NCBI RefSeq assembly: GCF_003287275.1
Contig: NZ_QEVW01000005.1
Coordinates: 868,001 to 932,000 of the forward strand
Length of the DNA stretch: 64,000 nucleotides
Source: Paenibacillus taichungensis
Lineage (GTDB): Bacteria > Bacillota > Bacilli > Paenibacillales > Paenibacillaceae
Reading direction: 5' to 3'
Within the stretch, counting starts at the first letter, position 1. Every line of letters starts with the position of its first letter. The position numbers and the translations under genes are program-made. The notes below the pieces were generated by a model that saw nothing but the letters and a program-made list of their open reading frames with translations, did no database searches and was not told where the DNA came from. Positions 43,548-51,487 of this stretch are shown here, one piece after another.

Positions 43548-43563
43548 ATTTGTACGTACAACT
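43548..43563. promoter_or_regulatory. AraR-like operator box 2
   Basis: ATTTGTACGTACAACT is a near-perfect match to the AraR operator, with the palindromic core TTGTACGTACAA. On the minus strand it overlaps a possible promoter, TTGTAC-17-AATAAT. No gene starts downstream of it before the terminator at 43341-43375. Confidence 0.6.
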
Positions 43564-43605
43564 TAATACGTAAGAAAACACTTGTTCATATTATTTCTTT
43601 CATCC

Positions 43606-44760
43606 TTATTTCGAATCCACGTTAAGATTCTCGTTGATATATTTCAGTCCTGTATAGCGATCCCGAAGCAAATGAGCTGTGGTGAAAGCATGTTCTACCA
43701 TCTCCATGGATACACCCAGTTGTTCAGTTGTTGTAGGGCCCCCGACTTGCTCAAGCCAAGCTGTAAGCTGCGATGCATCTGGCAGATTATTATACACATC
43801 GAAAACCGGTTCGCCAGATTTTTGTGCAAGATCTTTGTATTTTACGGTAAGCAATGCACAGGCTACTCCCACCTTGGCTCCATGCAAAACAGGCTTGTGC
43901 CCAGCTTCCATCAGGTCCATCTCCCACCGATGAGACAGATGATGTTCTCCACCGGATGCCGGACGGGAATGATCAATGATCAGCATGGAAATGCCGGAAA
44001 CAATCAGCGCATCCATCAATACAGTCACACCATCGGCCCGTCCTTCAGCGATACCTTTGATATTCTCCACACAGGTCGTTAGTGCTTCTTCCGTCATACG
44101 GTAAGCTACGGGGCAGAACGGTTCTCCGCCCAGATCCCTGGAAACCACCCAGTCCGCCAGTGATGTATATTTACCAAGCATATCTCCAAATCCAGCAGCA
44201 TTCATCTCTTGAGGGGCTTGCTCCAAAATATCGACGTCCGCGAAAATAGCTTCAGGCGGTACCGCCTGGAACGTCTGTTTAACGCCGCTTACAATAAGAG
44301 GTGCACCTGCCGAGGTAAACCCGTCAACTGAAGCTGCCGTAGGTACTGACAGAAAGGGCTTGTTCATTTTGGAGCAAACGAATCGCACCAGGTCATGAAT
44401 GGTTCCTGAACCAGCAGCAATGATCGCCTGGCTTTCCTGTTTCACACCCAGCAGTACCTGCACAATCCCGCCCTCATCGGCGATCACGTCACCTGCTTTG
44501 TTCTCTGGCATGCCTATCTCATCCACATGAACGCCTGCTTCTCGAATGATCTTTACCACCTCGTGTCCTGCTGCCGGACCCGTAAATCGATCATATACCA
44601 CGGTTACATGTCTGTACCCTTGCCCGGACAAATACCCAGGTAACCGCTGAATAGCTCCATGCTCCAGATAGACCTGCATTTGCACCAACCGATGACCATG
44701 CCCACAAGTACAATTCTTCGCTTCTTCGTTCCATGTGGCAATTCGCTCGTTCATATTCAT
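43606..44760 (-). CDS. araM: sn-Glycerol-1-phosphate dehydrogenase (AraM/EgsA-like)
   Basis: The 384-residue protein has the AraM features: GSGTIHDL for NAD binding, PTAASVDGFTSAGAPL, and HHLSHRWEMD with histidines fitting the Ni/Zn site. AraM reduces dihydroxyacetone phosphate to sn-glycerol 1-phosphate in Bacillus, feeding heptaprenylglyceryl lipids. The ATG at 44760 has GGGAGG 11 bases upstream. In B. subtilis it belongs to the arabinose operon; here it stands alone, yet two AraR-like boxes lie just beyond its 3' end. Confidence 0.9.
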   Translation of the reverse strand: MNMNERIATWNEEAKNCTCGHGHRLVQMQVYLEHGAIQRLPGYLSGQGYRHVTVVYDRFTGPAAGHEVVKIIREAGVHVDEIGMPENKAGDVIADEGGIVQVLLGVKQESQAIIAAGSGTIHDLVRFVCSKMNKPFLSVPTAASVDGFTSAGAPLIVSGVKQTFQAVPPEAIFADVDILEQAPQEMNAAGFGDMLGKYTSLADWVVSRDLGGEPFCPVAYRMTEEALTTCVENIKGIAEGRADGVTVLMDALIVSGISMLIIDHSRPASGGEHHLSHRWEMDLMEAGHKPVLHGAKVGVACALLTVKYKDLAQKSGEPVFDVYNNLPDASQLTAWLEQVGGPTTTEQLGVSMEMVEHAFTTAHLLRDRYTGLKYINENLNVDSK

Positions 44761-44920
44761 TCCGCTCTCAACCTCCCTTAAGAAATATCATGCATAATTA
44801 CATGGTTAAAACCACAAAATGAAAAAAGGAAATAAAATGTGAGTATTTTCCTGATCACACTTTACTTCCTGTAATAAAAATTTGCAAACCCCAAACTTAC
44901 ATTCCCAAGCAGGTGAACCT

Positions 44921-45100
44921 ATGAAATTAACCAAAGAAATAGGGATTTCTCTCGGATTTCTCGCAGGAACGACATTTGGCAGCGGCATCGCTTTTTTGTT
45001 TCGCTTTCAGGCGTATGAGGTCATGGCCAGTGTTGCACTCTTTGGTATTGCTGGAGCGATTACAGGCCTTTGTGTGCAACAATTCATATTCAATAAATAA
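44921..45100 (+). CDS. Small two-helix membrane protein
   Basis: The 59-residue protein has two hydrophobic segments (about residues 7-26 and 33-55) with GLY- and ALA-rich cores. The ATG at 44921 has CAGGTGA upstream; earlier in-frame starts lack one. It is convergent with tRNA-Leu and shares a terminator with it. Family unknown. Confidence 0.6.
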   Translation: MKLTKEIGISLGFLAGTTFGSGIAFLFRFQAYEVMASVALFGIAGAITGLCVQQFIFNK

Positions 45101-45109
45101 AAAAAACAA

Positions 45110-45154
45110 AAAAAGCTCGCGAATTGCCTTTAGAGCAATTTCGCGAGCTTTTTT
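45110..45154. terminator. Bidirectional terminator
   Basis: AGCTCGCGAATTGC (45114-45127) pairs with GCAATTTCGCGAGCT (45135-45149), with one bulge, flanked by A and T tracts. It serves the small membrane gene and, on the other strand, the tRNA gene. Confidence 0.85.
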
Positions 45155-45160
45155 CTTCGA

Positions 45161-45244
<84 letters not shown>

Positions 45245-45368
45245 ATAATATGTATCTTCTCATCATGGATGAAAAGCATTCCGGTCAAGCAATTGCTTGT
45301 TTTACCGTAATTAAGAGTATACATGCTCTCAAATAAGTTTGCAACACCTTTTTTTCTAAGCTCCAATG

Positions 45369-45448
45369 AAAAGGACATATGTCCTTTTTTAACTCCATCA
45401 AACTCCCTATCGTAGACAATAAGCAGATCATGTGTCCTGTTTGGACAC
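45369..45448 (+). promoter_or_regulatory. Two related GGACA/TGTCC palindromes upstream of the SAHH-like gene
   Basis: AAAAGGACATATGTCCTTTT (45369-45388, then TT) and GTGTCC-TGTTT-GGACAC (45432-45448) share the half-sites GGACA and TGTCC. The first could also be a weak terminator. Their repetition just upstream of the Shine-Dalgarno region suggests operator sites or an RNA structure. Confidence 0.4.
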
Positions 45449-45480
45449 GCTATACCTTGCATAGAAAAGGGGAGTTTTGC

Positions 45481-46668
45481 ATGACGATCAAGAACACAAC
45501 GCATGAACGTATTGAAGAAGGAAAACGCAGCATTCACTGGACGGAAATGCATATGCCCCTACTCGGCGAATTGAAGTCCCAGTTTGCCAAAGAGCTTCCT
45601 TTTGCTGGCTTAACCATCGGTATTTGTATTCATGTGGAGCCCAAAACAGCTGTGTTATGCCGCACACTTCAAGCAGGTGGAGCCAACGTTGTATTGACTG
45701 GCAGCCCGGGTACAACCAAAGACCCCGTCGCAGCAGCTCTGCAGGAAGAAGGCATCACGGTATATGGTCAACGTGCGGACAGACGCAATGAACACCTGCA
45801 AAATATCCACAGTGTACTTCGTCACCAACCCCATCTCCTTATGGACAACGGGGCTGATCTGGCACGTACCTTCATTCAACAGTATGATACTAATTCTCTA
45901 ATTGGTGGTACGGAGGAGACCACGACTGGGGCCAATCTGCTGCGTGAAGAGACGGGTGAGAACATTCCTTTCCCGATCATTGTCATTAATGACAGTCCAC
46001 TCAAACGGATTATGGAAAATGAACATGGTGTCGGACAGACCATTATTGAAGGTTTTATGCGTACTACAAACCTCATTCTGCCCACACGTCGTTTCGTCAT
46101 CGTAGGTTATGGAACCTGTGGACGAGGCATTGCCAGGTATTTGCGGAATCTGGGCAGCCAGGTCGTCGTCGTTGAAACCGATCCGATTGCTGGCCTGGAA
46201 GCGGCGCTGGATGGATTCAGAGTGGCACGATTGGAGGATACGTTTGCATTTGCCCAAGTGTATATTACTGTCACTGGCCGTCCTAACGCCATTCTGAAGG
46301 AACATTTTAATCAAATGAATGACGGAACGATCCTTGCCAATGCCGGACATTTTTCTTGGGAGATGGATCTGGAAAGTCTCCGTCAAGAGGCGGAGCATAC
46401 GGATCAACTGACAACAGATATCGAACAATTTACATTAGCAAATGGACGTCGACTCATGCTGCTTACTCAAGGCGAGATGCTGAACCTGGCCGGTGGCAGT
46501 GGCAACCCTGCCGAAACGATGGATCTGGGCTTGTCCCTGCAAGCCGCCTCTCTCCTATATCTTGTACAGCAACGCCAACATCTCACCCTTGGACCACAGC
46601 CGGTTCCTCATAGCGTTAACAACACCATTGCCGGACAGATGCTGAAGCATTTGAGCTACAAAATCTAA
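45481..46668 (+). CDS. Divergent S-adenosylhomocysteine hydrolase-like protein
   Basis: The 395-residue protein follows the SAHH plan: HVEPKTAVLCRTLQAGGA, GGTEETTTGANLL, VINDSPLKRIMEN and the NAD-binding fold VIVGYGTCGRGIARYLRNLG, then LANAGHF. Compared with known SAHH, the substrate-site His, Glu (EETTTG), Lys (SPLK) and His (GHF) are kept, but the Asp after the Lys is Glu (MEN), and the C-terminal tail with the conserved Lys/Tyr is missing. Firmicutes usually recycle SAH by Pfs and LuxS, so another substrate is possible. AAGGGGAG lies before the ATG. A Gfo/Idh gene follows by 40 bases. Confidence 0.85.
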   Translation: MTIKNTTHERIEEGKRSIHWTEMHMPLLGELKSQFAKELPFAGLTIGICIHVEPKTAVLCRTLQAGGANVVLTGSPGTTKDPVAAALQEEGITVYGQRADRRNEHLQNIHSVLRHQPHLLMDNGADLARTFIQQYDTNSLIGGTEETTTGANLLREETGENIPFPIIVINDSPLKRIMENEHGVGQTIIEGFMRTTNLILPTRRFVIVGYGTCGRGIARYLRNLGSQVVVVETDPIAGLEAALDGFRVARLEDTFAFAQVYITVTGRPNAILKEHFNQMNDGTILANAGHFSWEMDLESLRQEAEHTDQLTTDIEQFTLANGRRLMLLTQGEMLNLAGGSGNPAETMDLGLSLQAASLLYLVQQRQHLTLGPQPVPHSVNNTIAGQMLKHLSYKI

Positions 46669-46708
46669 TCCGTGTGATTGGTGATCTGCATTTAAAGGAG
46701 AGATTCAC

Positions 46709-47701
46709 ATGAAAAAAGCGAAACTTTGTTTTATCGGTGCAGGATTCCATGCATCCACGAATATATATCCATCTGCTGTTGAAGCAGGAGCAGAAATTCA
46801 GGCCATCGCCACCCGCAGTATTGAACGGTCTGAGGCGGCTCTCCTTCGCTTTGGTAGCAGCGGGAAAGCGTATGACAATACTCAGCTGATGTTACAAAAT
46901 GAAGACTGTGATGGCGTGATTGTTGTGGCGCAACCAGAGGATCAGACATCACTTGCCCTTGAATGCATACGCGCTGGCAAAAATGTATACGTGGATAAAC
47001 CCCTCGGATGGAATGCTGCCGAAGCTGCCGCTGTGGCTGAAGCTGCTCAAAAGGCGGGTGTGGTTGTCATGGTTGGATTCATGAAACGATATGCTCCGGT
47101 CTACATGAAACTCAAGGAACTGATTGATGGTGGATCATTGGGCAGAGCACGTTCTTTCCAAATGAAATTCGCTGTAGACAGCACACCATTCTGCAAGAAT
47201 GAGGAACAATTCATGAAGCTCGCTGCCATTCATATGGTCGATCTAATGCGTTTTCTGTTCGGGGAAGCCGTACAGGTCACAGGTACAACGGTTAAAGACG
47301 GAAAACATATTAACCAGAGCATTTCGCTGAAATTTGATCACGATGTGGTGGGTAGTGCCTACTTTGCTGGCATGAGTGGCTGGTCCCGTGAGAGTGAAAG
47401 TGTACTAGTCACCTTTGACGACGGGTTTGCCTTAGCGGACGAAATCAACACACTTACGGTTCATCAATCTCGCACAGGGGACAACCTTCCCTGGAAATCC
47501 CTTGAAGAGCAAGATACTGTTTTCACTCCCTCCGGCTCTCCCATGTCAGGCGCTTATCGCGACCTCTACTTACGAGGATTTGTAGGGGAAATGGCTCATT
47601 TTATGGAATGCTGCCAGAACAAATCTGATCCACGCTCCAGTGGTAAGGATAATATTGAAACCATGGCGCTATGCGATACCATCCTGGCGTCCCTGATTTG
47701 A
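46709..47701 (+). CDS. Gfo/Idh/MocA-family oxidoreductase
   Basis: The 330-residue protein has an N-terminal NAD(P)-binding fold beginning KLCFIGAGFHAST. The family motif is YVDKPLGWNAAEA (the EKP-type Lys, here DKP), and the C-terminal domain has KLAAIHMVDLMRFLFGE with the catalytic His. It should oxidise or reduce a sugar or polyol with NAD(P). AAAGGAGAG precedes the ATG. The gene lies 40 bases after the SAHH-like gene, suggesting a two-gene operon acting on a nucleoside or sugar compound (inference). Confidence 0.9.
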   Translation: MKKAKLCFIGAGFHASTNIYPSAVEAGAEIQAIATRSIERSEAALLRFGSSGKAYDNTQLMLQNEDCDGVIVVAQPEDQTSLALECIRAGKNVYVDKPLGWNAAEAAAVAEAAQKAGVVVMVGFMKRYAPVYMKLKELIDGGSLGRARSFQMKFAVDSTPFCKNEEQFMKLAAIHMVDLMRFLFGEAVQVTGTTVKDGKHINQSISLKFDHDVVGSAYFAGMSGWSRESESVLVTFDDGFALADEINTLTVHQSRTGDNLPWKSLEEQDTVFTPSGSPMSGAYRDLYLRGFVGEMAHFMECCQNKSDPRSSGKDNIETMALCDTILASLI

Positions 47702-47758
47702 TGTTTACACGTTATAAAGACAAACATGTTATACAATCTGAGAAGAGGGAATAAACAT

Positions 47759-48154
47759 ATGTTAGACGCCGGATTACTTATCATTCGACTTGTTATTGGT
47801 TTCATTATGTTGGGTCATGCATGCAAGAAACTGTTTGGCTGGTTTGGTGGAGAAGGCATATCAGGAACAGCTGAATTTTTCGGAGCGATTGGTCTGAGGC
47901 CTGCAAAAGTTATGGCTGTTTGTGGAGGCCTTATGGAGTTGTTCGGCGGATTTCTGTTTGGGGCAGGCCTTTGGATTGGTTTTGCTGCCATTTTGCTCAT
48001 CATCCCGATGGTCGTTGCCATAGCGAAAGTTCATGCTAGTAAGGGACTTTGGAATCTGAACGGAGGATTTGAGTACAACCTGGTTATGCTTGGATCGTTA
48101 ATCGGTGTTGCACTTGCGGGTGCAGGGGCGTATTCTTTGGACGCTTTAATCTAG
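47759..48154 (+). CDS. DoxX-family membrane protein
   Basis: The 131-residue protein has four helices. The N terminus (LLIIRLVIGFIMLGHACKKLFGWFGGEG) and ELFGGFLFGAGL match the DoxX family of small quinol- or redox-linked membrane proteins, including B. subtilis CatD/MhqP. The ATG at 47759 has AGAGGG upstream; an ATG at 47726 lacks one. It is followed by a strong terminator and then by an HxlR regulator in the same direction, a common pairing in quinone or thiol stress loci. Confidence 0.9.
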   Translation: MLDAGLLIIRLVIGFIMLGHACKKLFGWFGGEGISGTAEFFGAIGLRPAKVMAVCGGLMELFGGFLFGAGLWIGFAAILLIIPMVVAIAKVHASKGLWNLNGGFEYNLVMLGSLIGVALAGAGAYSLDALI

Positions 48155-48167
48155 CTTTCCAATCCTG

Positions 48168-48214
48168 AGAACCTCGATGTTTCGTGATACGAAACAGAGG
48201 TTCTTTGTTGTTTT
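48168..48214 (+). terminator. Intrinsic terminator after the DoxX gene
   Basis: AGAACCTC (48168-48175) pairs with GAGGTTCT (48197-48204), with inner TGTTTCG/CGAAACA, followed by TTGTTGTTTT. Confidence 0.85.
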
Positions 48215-48286
48215 ATCTTCATGTAGATGTATGAGATGGGGTTTATAATCCAAGGGAGAAGTGGTATGCTCATAGATGAGTAATAT

Positions 48287-48300
48287 GTACATTTATGTAC
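48287..48300. promoter_or_regulatory. Candidate HxlR operator
   Basis: GTACAT-TT-ATGTAC is a perfect 14-base palindrome about 57 bases upstream of the HxlR start. The GTAC half-sites and short spacing are like operators of this family. Candidate autoregulatory site. Confidence 0.45.
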
Positions 48301-48356
48301 CGTAGTACTGAAATGGATACTATAACTAACCACCACACACTGGAGGTGCAACTATA

Positions 48357-48716
48357 ATGAGAAAGAACTCAAATGATGCGTGCCCCTCGCCTTATGGCTG
48401 TTCCGTTGAAGTCACGCTGAGCGTCATCGGAGGCAAATGGAAAGGTGCGATCCTATATCACCTATTCTCCGGTTCGTTAAGATTCAACGAGATCAGAAAA
48501 TTATTTCCTGATATCACCCAACGGATGTTAACTCTCCAATTAAGAGAACTGGAAAGCAGCGGAATTGTTCACAGAGAAATATATCCTCAGGTACCGCCCA
48601 AAGTGGAGTATTCGCTTACACCGTTTGGAGAAACGCTCCAGCCGATTATTTACAGCATGCGAGACTGGGGAGAACAGTATACCAATGAAGTCTTGGCCAG
48701 ATCACAAGAGGTCTAA
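48357..48716 (+). CDS. HxlR-family transcriptional regulator
   Basis: The 119-residue protein is a winged helix of the HxlR family ([38 protein letters not shown]). Cysteines at residues 9 and 15 are at the N terminus. HxlR proteins such as YodB and CatR use a conserved N-terminal cysteine to sense quinones or aldehydes. TGGAGGTG precedes the ATG. Next to it are a DoxX gene, possibly its target, and a GTAC palindrome in its own upstream region. Confidence 0.92.
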   Translation: MRKNSNDACPSPYGCSVEVTLSVIGGKWKGAILYHLFSGSLRFNEIRKLFPDITQRMLTLQLRELESSGIVHREIYPQVPPKVEYSLTPFGETLQPIIYSMRDWGEQYTNEVLARSQEV

Positions 48717-48726
48717 ACAAAAGACA

Positions 48727-48772
48727 AAAAGAAGCTATCCCTTTCTTCAATGGGACTAGCTTCTTTTTTTTT
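48727..48772. terminator. Bidirectional terminator
   Basis: GAAGCTA (48731-48737) pairs with TAGCTTC (48757-48763), with A and T tracts outside, between the HxlR gene and the convergent diguanylate cyclase gene. Confidence 0.8.
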
Positions 48773-48791
48773 GATATAGGGAACGTATACC

Positions 48792-50408
48792 TTATTTTAT
48801 GACCGTTTGAATGGTAATGGTACGATTACGTCCTTCTTCCTTGGCTTGATATAACGCATTATCCGCCAAATGGAACAACTCTGTCGCCGTTGTAGAATGC
48901 AGCGGGTACTCGGCAATGCCTGCCGAAATCGTCACAGAACGATCAATGGGCAAAATACTTTGTTCCACCGATACACGGATATGCTCGGCAATCTGATACG
49001 CTGTTTTGGAATCCGTATGTCGCAATAATACAACAAACTCCTCCCCGCCAAACCGGGAACAAACATCCTGCGTCCGAACCGACAGCTTAATGATATTCGC
49101 GATATGCTTCAGAACCTGATCCCCCGCATGATGCCCATACGTATCGTTTATGGATTTGAATCGATCAATATCCAGAACCACAATGGAGAAGGGAACTTCT
49201 TCATCAATCCAGTGCTGAATGACTTCTTCAAATGTTCTGCGATTAGTCATTCCGGTTAATACATCCGTTCTGGCATCATAGGTAAGCTGATCTCTTTGCT
49301 TTCGAAAGTTCGCCAATGCACTTAGCACGGTACGTGTTAACAAGTCCGCTTCCCTGTTCCAATGCGGCTTCATTACAGGCAGATCTACTTTACCCTGATC
49401 CACCTGGTTAACCAAATCCGCAAGATAAACAAACGGACTCGCTAGCTTGCGCGCTACACGAATAACGATAAGTGTCAGAATGATAAACGGGATTGAAGTG
49501 TACAGCAGCAACATGCGAATATGATGATTAAGCTGATCGTATACCATCTGGGTTGGAGATACGACGACAACGCCCCAATCTGTTGTTGGAACCTTATAAT
49601 ACCCTGCGAGTGAATCCACACCCGCCAGATTCTTGTATTGTTCTTTGCCCGTCTGGTCGTTAAGCAATTTCTGAACAACTTGATTTTTGTTTAGATTTTC
49701 ACCGATTCTTTCCGTATCGGGGTGAAATAACAATGTCCCTTTGGCATCAACAATAAAAAAATAAGAGCCATTACTGGTCTTCAGCTGACTGCCAAATGAC
49801 AGGTTCAAAATGTTGTTTTCCTGTAGATAAATGCTTCCACTAATCAAACCTTTGAATTCACCTGAAGGACTGAAGATCGGCTCACTCACAAAAACGACTC
49901 TGCGTTCCGAATAAGGCGCACGGTACGCTTCGGATATAAAGGAAGCCCTCGATTTAAACGCATTTTTCGCTGCATTAGATGTTATAGGCTTTCCGAGGCT
50001 TTTTTCCGAATAAGGTGATGAACCTCGAATAATTCCCGATGCATCTATAAGAGAAACCGAATTGAAGTAATTACTGCTGTTTCGAATCAAATCCAGTGTG
50101 GAATCCAGTGTTTTGGCGTCTGCATAGTCTATTTCCGGAAAATAATTAGCTGAATACTTCAAACTGGCTTGCATGGATTGAAACAACGAGTCCAGTGTTT
50201 GGCTCATCTGCACGGCACTTGAATAATTAAGTGAGAGTGTATTATCAATCAGCGATTGCTTCTGGGATGTATAAGATGAAACAAACATAATGGTCAATGT
50301 CATCAAAACGGCAATGGTGACCAATCCACTCAATAGAGCGGTAAGGCTGATTTTTTTGATCTCCCTTACTTTTCTTCTTAATCTGGATGTTTTATTCTCT
50401 GCGATCAT
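48792..50408 (-). CDS. Membrane-bound diguanylate cyclase with extracellular sensor
   Basis: The 538-residue protein has a basic N terminus, a transmembrane helix (about 28-50), an extracellular dCache-type sensor domain (about 55-275) and a second helix (about 280-300). A short linker and a GGDEF domain (about 365-535) follow, with the active motif RFGGEEF and the substrate Asp in VLDIDRFKSINDTYGH. GGEEF is an active variant, so it probably makes c-di-GMP in response to an outside signal. The ATG at 50408 has GGGGGAAG 5-8 bases before it. It is a single gene. Confidence 0.93.
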   Translation of the reverse strand: MIAENKTSRLRRKVREIKKISLTALLSGLVTIAVLMTLTIMFVSSYTSQKQSLIDNTLSLNYSSAVQMSQTLDSLFQSMQASLKYSANYFPEIDYADAKTLDSTLDLIRNSSNYFNSVSLIDASGIIRGSSPYSEKSLGKPITSNAAKNAFKSRASFISEAYRAPYSERRVVFVSEPIFSPSGEFKGLISGSIYLQENNILNLSFGSQLKTSNGSYFFIVDAKGTLLFHPDTERIGENLNKNQVVQKLLNDQTGKEQYKNLAGVDSLAGYYKVPTTDWGVVVVSPTQMVYDQLNHHIRMLLLYTSIPFIILTLIVIRVARKLASPFVYLADLVNQVDQGKVDLPVMKPHWNREADLLTRTVLSALANFRKQRDQLTYDARTDVLTGMTNRRTFEEVIQHWIDEEVPFSIVVLDIDRFKSINDTYGHHAGDQVLKHIANIIKLSVRTQDVCSRFGGEEFVVLLRHTDSKTAYQIAEHIRVSVEQSILPIDRSVTISAGIAEYPLHSTTATELFHLADNALYQAKEEGRNRTITIQTVIK

Positions 50409-50588
50409 TATTGCTTCCCCCGGTTTTTCATGAAAAGGCATATTCCTTCTATCTTATACGAAAGTTGTTAAGAAGAAATAAATAGTTTATGAAGTTCGAA
50501 TAATTACATAGGAAGATTGACGATTTAATGACAATTGATTACATGAAAGGATACTTTCTGCGAAATCATTTGAAGCTGAAATTCAAGA

Positions 50589-51338
50589 TTAAGATTTATA
50601 TGAATCCACAATTACATATCCCTCGCCAGGCTGTTGTTCTACAAACCCAGCCATATGTCGTGATTGAAACGAAATGGGTACGTCACACCCCACCAAAATA
50701 CGATTTTGGATTTCATCAGTTGTTTCAGCCGGTAATGCAAACGAACGCGTATAAGCGAAGTGTTCCTGTAACGTGGTATAAACTGCGTTCACCAGTCTGT
50801 CATTACCTGCACGACCAAATACATTCAGTAATACGATACCACCAGAATGCAATTTGTCTTTTAACATCGTGAAAAATGAACTTGAAGTAAACTGTGCTGG
50901 TGTTCCTGCAGCCGTAAAAGCATCTACAACAATATAATTATATGCGCCTGATGCCTCCTGTTCTAATAGTTCACGACCATCACCAACCAGCACTTGATCT
51001 CCACTATATCCAAAGAAAGTTCTGCTGAGCTCAACAACTTCCGCATCGAGTTCGGCCACTTTTACTTGACGGTTAGACAAGTAGCTTGATAAGGTTCCGA
51101 TGCCGTGTCCAATTACAAAAATCGATTCATAATCGGGATTATTACGTTCCATCAGGTGAACCATTGCTCTTGGATACTCCAGCACCATCCGGGATGGCTC
51201 ATCCAGATCCATTGCCCCCTGAACTGCTGCATTGGAGAATTCCAGCACACGAAATCGGCCCTTTTCCCCATAAAGTTTGGATGTATCATATATCGTTAAC
51301 TCATGTTGTTCACTCTTATTTCGGTATAAAACTCGCAC
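50589..51338 (-). CDS. Spermidine synthase-like methyltransferase-fold protein
   Basis: The 249-residue protein has the spermidine synthase/Rossmann features: YGEKGRFRVLEFSNAAVQGAM, IFVIGHGIGTLSSYLSN (SAM/decarboxy-SAM-binding loop), VAELDAEVVELSRTFF and YIVVDAFTAAG. The catalytic Asp region is DAFTA. It lacks the N-terminal multi-helix domain seen in fused forms. The GTG at 51338 has AAGGGAG 8 bases upstream and is preferred. An ATG at 51380 would add 14 residues but has no site and lies only about 10 bases after a TATAAT. Polyamine synthesis is possible but not certain. Confidence 0.8.
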   Translation of the reverse strand: MRVLYRNKSEQHELTIYDTSKLYGEKGRFRVLEFSNAAVQGAMDLDEPSRMVLEYPRAMVHLMERNNPDYESIFVIGHGIGTLSSYLSNRQVKVAELDAEVVELSRTFFGYSGDQVLVGDGRELLEQEASGAYNYIVVDAFTAAGTPAQFTSSSFFTMLKDKLHSGGIVLLNVFGRAGNDRLVNAVYTTLQEHFAYTRSFALPAETTDEIQNRILVGCDVPISFQSRHMAGFVEQQPGEGYVIVDSYKS

Positions 51339-51390
51339 TGACCGTTCTCCCTTCGTACTTTTACGCAATTGATTATTCATGTGTTTCTAT

Positions 51391-51396
51391 ATTATA
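51391..51396 (-). promoter_or_regulatory. -10 element of the spermidine synthase-like gene
   Basis: On the minus strand a perfect TATAAT lies 10 bases before the upstream ATG and 52 bases before the preferred GTG. The -35 region is weak. Confidence 0.5.
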
Positions 51397-51442
51397 CGGG
51401 AAGATAGTATTGTACCCTAGACTAGAATGATATAAAACAACA

Positions 51443-51477
51443 AAAAAACCGACTCCGCTGGAACGGAAACGGTTTTT
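51443..51477. terminator. Terminator between the spermidine synthase-like promoter and the LysR gene
   Basis: AAAACCG (51445-51451) pairs with CGGTTTT (51470-51476), with an inner TCCG/CGGA stem and A/T runs on both sides. It lies just after the LysR stop on the minus strand. Confidence 0.75.
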
Positions 51478-51487
51478 CATTGACCAA

